34,009 nucleotides of DNA from Candidatus Rifleibacteriota bacterium (GTDB lineage: Bacteria > Muiribacteriota > Ozemobacteria > Ozemobacterales > Ozemobacteraceae). The DNA lies in contig JAAYVD010000163.1 in assembly GCA_012517355.1 (NCBI GenBank), positions 1-34,009 on the forward strand, read 5' to 3'. Both the position numbers and the translations under genes were made by a program. The notes beneath the pieces were generated by a model. The model ran no database searches. It was not told the DNA's origin and saw only the letters and a program-made list of their open reading frames with translations. Every line of letters begins with the position of its first letter. The stretch's first letter is position 1. Positions 30,100-34,009 of the stretch are shown in pieces.

Positions 30100-33000
30100 A
30101 TGGTCAGGAGGCAAGCCTGGGCGGTCGCCCTTTTGTTCCTGTTGCTGGGCGCGGCAACCGGACACGGGGCGCTCGATCTCGCCCAACAGAACACCCTCAA
30201 CGCCTCCCTCGCCTCGCTCGAGCAGCTGTACAACGGCTCGAAGTGGGACGAGGCGATCGCCGCCGGCCGCCAGCTGATGAAGGAGGCCCCCGCCGGCAGC
30301 CCTGTCCGCATGCGGGCCTACGACATCGTCGTGCTGTCGATCGACAAGCAGAGCGCCGAGAAGATGGCGAAGGAAAAGGCCGACGACCGCGCCAAGCGCA
30401 AGCAGACCGGAGCCGACCTGACCGCGGCCGGGAACAAGCTGCTGGGCGAGAAAAAATACGCCGAGGCGGTCGACAGCTTCAAGGGCGCCATCAAGGCGTT
30501 CGGCGGCGACGCCGAGGCCTGGTACCTGTACGGCTACGCCCTGCAGCAGAAGGGCGACCGCGAGGAGGCCTACCGCGCCTACCAGTCCTGCCTGAAGCGC
30601 AACCCCGACCACCCGCGCGCCCTGTTCCACCTGGCCGAGCTGGCCTACGCCTTCAAGAACGCCGTCGAAGCCGAGGAGTACACCCGGCGCCTGATCGCCG
30701 CCATCGACAAGCGCATCGAGGAACTGGCCGCCGCCTTCCTCGAGCAGAAGGCCGCCAAGCTGACCGACAAGGCGGTGGCCACGGCGCGGCGCATCAACGC
30801 CCTGAAGAAGAACCTGGCCCAGGCCACCTACGTCTACGGCCTGCTGACCAAGGCGGCCGGCGAGTTTGAGACGGCCAAGGAGGCCCTCAAGCGCAGCACC
30901 CAGCTCGACCCCACCAGCCTGGATGCCTACTACCACCTGGGCCGGGCCTACCTCAAGCTGCGCATCTTCCATCAGTCGTCGCTCGCCTTCGAACAGGCGA
31001 TCGCCATGGGGGAGGACCGCGTGCGCGAGCTGAAGACCCGCGCCAAGAAGCTGCTCGACCAGAACAAGGCCGACGAGGCCGTCGAGGCGGAGGTGCAGGG
31101 GAAGGCCCTGCAGAAGCGGCTGGTGCAGTGCTACTACGGGCTGGCCGTCTGCAACTGGAGCCGCCGCGACGTCGGCACCGCCATGGAGTCGGTCGACAAG
31201 GCGCTCGAGCTGGACCCCGACTTCCAGGAGGCCCGGTTCGCGCGCGCCGTCTTTCTGGCCAGCCGCCGCGAGTTCATGAACGCGGTGGCCGAGATGCGCA
31301 CCGTCCTGCGCAAGTCGCCACCCAAGAGCCCCGAGGCGGCGCGCGCCATCAAGGCGATCAAGATGCTGATGGGCCAGCTGACCCGTCAGGGCGAGACGCC
31401 GCTCGGTTCCGCCGCCGTCGAAAAGCCCGACGTCTACGTCTACGAGTCGGGCCAGCACGTCAAGCACCTGCCCGGCATGGGCGGGCGGCGGGCCGAGAAG
31501 GACCTTTCCCAGCTCTACCCGGGCTTCCGGGAAGTGCAGGACCTGCTCAACCGCCGCAACATCCCCGAGGCGATCCGCCGGCTGCTGGCCATGCAGATGG
31601 AGCACCAGGACGTCGTCGAGATCCCGAACGTGCTGGGCTGGTGCTACATGGAACTGGGCCGGTTCGAGGAGGCCCTCGACTCCTTCAAGAAGGCCCGCGC
31701 CCTCGACCCGCGGCACGCCGAGAGCCTGTCGAACATCGCCTACATCTACAGCCTGAAGGGGAAGAACCTCGACCAGGCCCTCGAACTGGCCAACGAGGCG
31801 ATCGCCCTCGAGCCCGGCCGGGCCGAGTTCCATCACACCCGGGGCTGGGTCAGGTTCAAGCTCGGCGAGATCGACAAGGCCATCGCCGACCTCGAGCGGG
31901 CGCTCGCCATCCGGCCCGCCTACCTGCTCGCCCGCTACAACCTCGGCCTGGCCTGGTATCTGTCGACCGACTACGCCAAGGCCCTCGACTGCTTCGACCA
32001 GGTGCTGGCCGCCAAGCCCGATCATACCAAGGCCTCCCTGTTCAAGGCGATCACCCTCGCCAAGACCGGCAAGGCCCCCGAGGCCATCGCCCTGCTCGAC
32101 GAGCTGCAGAAGAGGCTTCCCCCCACCGAGGTCGTGGCCCGCGTGGTCAAGGACCTGCACGCCCGCCTGTCGGCCGCCCACGAACGGCACACCGACCTGC
32201 CCGTGCCTCGCATCGCCACCACCGTGCCCATCGCCAAGCTGCTGGAGAAAGCGATGGCCTTCCGCGCCAAGGGGCTGGTCAACCATGCCCGCGAGGTCTA
32301 CCTCGAGCTGCAGCGGCTCGCCCCCAACGAGTTCGAGCCCTGGTACCAGCTCGGCGACATGTACGCCCGCGCGGGTCTCAGTTCTCCCGCCTTGCGCGCC
32401 TGGGAACGGGCGGCCCAGCTCAACCCCAACCACTACGACCTCCAGCTCAGCATGGGGAAGATGCAGTACCGGCTGCGCAAACGCGACCAGGCCCGCGACG
32501 CCTTCGTCAAGGCCCAGGGCATCGCCCCCCACGATCCCGACCCGCCCTACTACCTCGGCCTGATGGCCTACGAGGAACGCCAGTTCGAGGCCGCCGAGAG
32601 CTACGGCCTCGCCGCCGTGCGCGCCCATCCCCGGCACCTGAAGAGCTGGGCCCTGCTCGGCATGACCCGCATCCGGCTCGCCCGCTTCAAGCCGGCCCGG
32701 GACGCCTACGAGACGCTCTACGCGCACGCCCCCGCCGACTCCTCGATCAAGCGTCACGCCCGCAAGAAACTGTGGGAACTGGCCCGCCTGATGGCCCCCG
32801 GCCGCGCCCCGTCCTTCGACCATGCCGCCGACGTGGCCCAGCAGCTCACCGAGAAGAACACCGGCGACGGCCGGCCGGCCGCCGACCTGCCCGCCCCCGG
32901 CCCCGCCAAGCCCGATGACTACGGCCCCTCGATGTCGTTCGACGAGAAGATGTGGGTGCTCAAGCACCTGCAGAACTTCCCCGTGCTCGGCCGCCAGGCC

Positions 33001-33822
33001 CGCGCCGCCCCTGCCAAGACCGGGAAGCAGGCGGCCCTGACCACCGACGAACGACGCTGGGTCAGCAAGAAGCTCGACGACTTCAAGGCCAAGGCCCTGA
33101 GATACGCCCCGCCCGCCGTCAAGATGAGTTCGAAATACGCCCTGCACGAGCGCGGCAAACCCGCGCGCACGCCGGATCCCGCCGACGAGTTCGTGCGGCA
33201 GGGGATCGAGGCGGCGGGCAAGGGCTTCATGGGCGAGGCCCTGGCCGCCTTCACCAAGGCCCGGGAGGCCTCCCCGAAGAACCTCGAGGTGCTGATGAAC
33301 CTCGGCTACCTGCACCTGCTGGCGGGCAATTTCAAGGACGCGTTCGACGCGGTCGGCGAAGCCACCGTGCACCATCCGGCCAACCCCTTCCCGCGCCTCG
33401 CCCTGGGGAACCTGTACTGGCTGGGCGGCAAGGGGCAGGCCGCCGTCGAGCAATGGAACCTGATGGGCGGGCCGATCCGGTTCGACCCGGAATACGTCCT
33501 GCTGGGCCGCTCGGAGAAGGTCTGGAAGCAGGTGCTCGACACCAATCCCAGCGACGTCGACGCCCATTCCAACCTGGCCGTCATCTACCTGTTCACCGGC
33601 CGGTTCCCCGAGGCCATCGCCGAGTGCAAGAACGTGGTCGCGCTCGCCCCGGCCCGCGCCGAGCACCAGTTCTACCAGGCCATGGCCGAGACCATCCTGT
33701 TTCTGAAGGCGAAGTCGCCCACCCACAAGAAGGAGGCCCGCGGCCTGCTGAACGTGCTGGAGTTCATGGCCCCGCCGTTCCCGCACGCCCGGCCGCTGAG
33801 GATGTATGTCGACACCCTCTGA
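30100..33822 (+). CDS. Large exported tetratricopeptide-repeat protein
   Basis: This 1240-residue protein starts with a signal peptide (AWAVALLFLLLGAATGHG) and is then almost wholly TPR. Clear 34-residue units include AWYLYGYALQQKGDREEAYRA, AYYHLGRAYLKLRIFHQSSL, VLGWCYMELGRFEEALDSF, FHHTRGWVRFKLGEIDKAIA, ARYNLGLAWYLSTDYAKALD and HSNLAVIYLFTGRFPEAIAE. Non-TPR linkers occur near residues ~440-480 and ~900-1030 (Pro/Ala/Lys-rich). No enzyme domain is visible. Such proteins act as periplasmic or outer-membrane scaffolds; the partner is unknown. ATG 30100 lacks a strong ribosome site, but the signal peptide fits it. The stop codon is followed by the tandem multi-hairpin repeats. Confidence 0.87.
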   Translation: MVRRQAWAVALLFLLLGAATGHGALDLAQQNTLNASLASLEQLYNGSKWDEAIAAGRQLMKEAPAGSPVRMRAYDIVVLSIDKQSAEKMAKEKADDRAKRKQTGADLTAAGNKLLGEKKYAEAVDSFKGAIKAFGGDAEAWYLYGYALQQKGDREEAYRAYQSCLKRNPDHPRALFHLAELAYAFKNAVEAEEYTRRLIAAIDKRIEELAAAFLEQKAAKLTDKAVATARRINALKKNLAQATYVYGLLTKAAGEFETAKEALKRSTQLDPTSLDAYYHLGRAYLKLRIFHQSSLAFEQAIAMGEDRVRELKTRAKKLLDQNKADEAVEAEVQGKALQKRLVQCYYGLAVCNWSRRDVGTAMESVDKALELDPDFQEARFARAVFLASRREFMNAVAEMRTVLRKSPPKSPEAARAIKAIKMLMGQLTRQGETPLGSAAVEKPDVYVYESGQHVKHLPGMGGRRAEKDLSQLYPGFREVQDLLNRRNIPEAIRRLLAMQMEHQDVVEIPNVLGWCYMELGRFEEALDSFKKARALDPRHAESLSNIAYIYSLKGKNLDQALELANEAIALEPGRAEFHHTRGWVRFKLGEIDKAIADLERALAIRPAYLLARYNLGLAWYLSTDYAKALDCFDQVLAAKPDHTKASLFKAITLAKTGKAPEAIALLDELQKRLPPTEVVARVVKDLHARLSAAHERHTDLPVPRIATTVPIAKLLEKAMAFRAKGLVNHAREVYLELQRLAPNEFEPWYQLGDMYARAGLSSPALRAWERAAQLNPNHYDLQLSMGKMQYRLRKRDQARDAFVKAQGIAPHDPDPPYYLGLMAYEERQFEAAESYGLAAVRAHPRHLKSWALLGMTRIRLARFKPARDAYETLYAHAPADSSIKRHARKKLWELARLMAPGRAPSFDHAADVAQQLTEKNTGDGRPAADLPAPGPAKPDDYGPSMSFDEKMWVLKHLQNFPVLGRQARAAPAKTGKQAALTTDERRWVSKKLDDFKAKALRYAPPAVKMSSKYALHERGKPARTPDPADEFVRQGIEAAGKGFMGEALAAFTKAREASPKNLEVLMNLGYLHLLAGNFKDAFDAVGEATVHHPANPFPRLALGNLYWLGGKGQAAVEQWNLMGGPIRFDPEYVLLGRSEKVWKQVLDTNPSDVDAHSNLAVIYLFTGRFPEAIAECKNVVALAPARAEHQFYQAMAETILFLKAKSPTHKKEARGLLNVLEFMAPPFPHARPLRMYVDTL

Positions 33823-33851
33823 CACCCCCCTCCCGCGCCGCATCGCCGACC

Positions 33852-34009
33852 CGACCGACACGATGTCGGCCATACCCCTTTGCCGCCAGGGACGGCGGCG
33901 CGAAACGCCCGTTTCACGCACCGCAAAGGGGCCGACCGACACGATGTCGGAAGTGCCCCTTTGCCGCCATGGATGGCGGCGCGAAACCCCCGTTTCGCGC
34001 ATCGCAAAG
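33852..34009 (+). repeat. Two tandem copies of the ~80-bp multi-hairpin element
   Basis: Unit 1 is 33852-33932 and unit 2 is 33933-34009 (cut by the window end). Each holds CCGACACGATGTCGG, then CCCCTTTGC pairing with a distal GCAAAGGGG. Inside that outer stem are two hairpins: in unit 2, CCGCCAT/ATGGCGG (33964-33979) and GCGCGAAAC/GTTTCGCGC (33979-34000). The layout could fold as a three-way junction. Unit 1 has a few mismatches in its stems. Confidence 0.85.

Noticed and set aside
29995-34002. 1335-codon minus-strand frame opposite the TPR gene
   Set aside because: The plus-strand frame has a signal peptide and regular TPR units. The opposite frame is Gly/Val/Leu-rich shadow sequence that continues through the non-coding repeats.
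1-34009. tRNA, rRNA, riboswitch or transposase genes
   Set aside because: I looked for TTCGA-type T-loops, rRNA-like segments and DDE or HUH transposase motifs and found nothing that holds up by eye.

Overview
The window is high-GC chromosomal DNA with frequent GTG and TTG starts, clear AGGAGG-type ribosome sites and no rRNA or tRNA that I could find. Signal peptides, a giant exported TPR protein, a prokaryotic Cys-loop receptor homologue, a YgfK-type flavoprotein and five Uma2 nuclease genes suggest a free-living bacterium with a large, repeat-rich genome (Planctomycetota, Myxococcota or a candidate phylum such as Riflebacteria would all fit). The sequence alone does not settle the taxon.

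Layout, left third (1-4420, minus strand). This is a worn patch of Uma2-family nuclease genes: a 5'-truncated copy abutting a nested palindrome, an intact copy, and a copy with a one-base frameshift. Among them lie an AAA-like ATPase fused to a PD-(D/E)XK nuclease-like domain and an N-terminally truncated Schlafen/HATPase_c_4-type gene.

Middle (4794-20760, minus strand). This is a zinc-finger-rich accessory island. A tight three-gene operon encodes a SEC-C-motif protein, a RapA-like Swi2/Snf2 ATPase and a C-terminal four-cysteine protein. Upstream are a DUF6922/AbiEii-type toxin-antitoxin pair, an eight-cysteine TPR-like protein, and a SWIM-finger protein. The SWIM gene is paired with a second Swi2/Snf2 ATPase of the YwqA/YwqB type, and a 38-bp tandem array separates the two. 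Behind that ATPase sit an rfbB-like dehydratase and an MNT/HEPN module, all closely spaced. The SEC-C/Snf2/zinc triple is the best candidate here for an undescribed system. I infer a nucleic-acid-remodelling or defence role only from domain content and neighbours.

Right third (21254-34009). The plus strand carries an exported protein with two separated CxxCxGxG motifs, a YgfK-like multidomain Fe-S flavoprotein ending in a strong terminator, and a 1240-residue TPR protein. Two more Uma2 genes and the pentameric ligand-gated channel homologue are on the minus strand. One Uma2 gene is flanked by inverted copies of a CACCACAGAG-type element.

Repeats link the window together. An ~80-bp multi-hairpin element occurs twice in tandem at the right end, once upstream of a Uma2 gene, and once in frame inside the SEC-C gene. 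A shorter GGCACCATTTTCC element occurs four times. A multi-hairpin cluster lies between the AbiEii and SEC-C genes. The dispersed repeats, broken genes and toxin-antitoxin pairs together mark this as a recombining accessory region.
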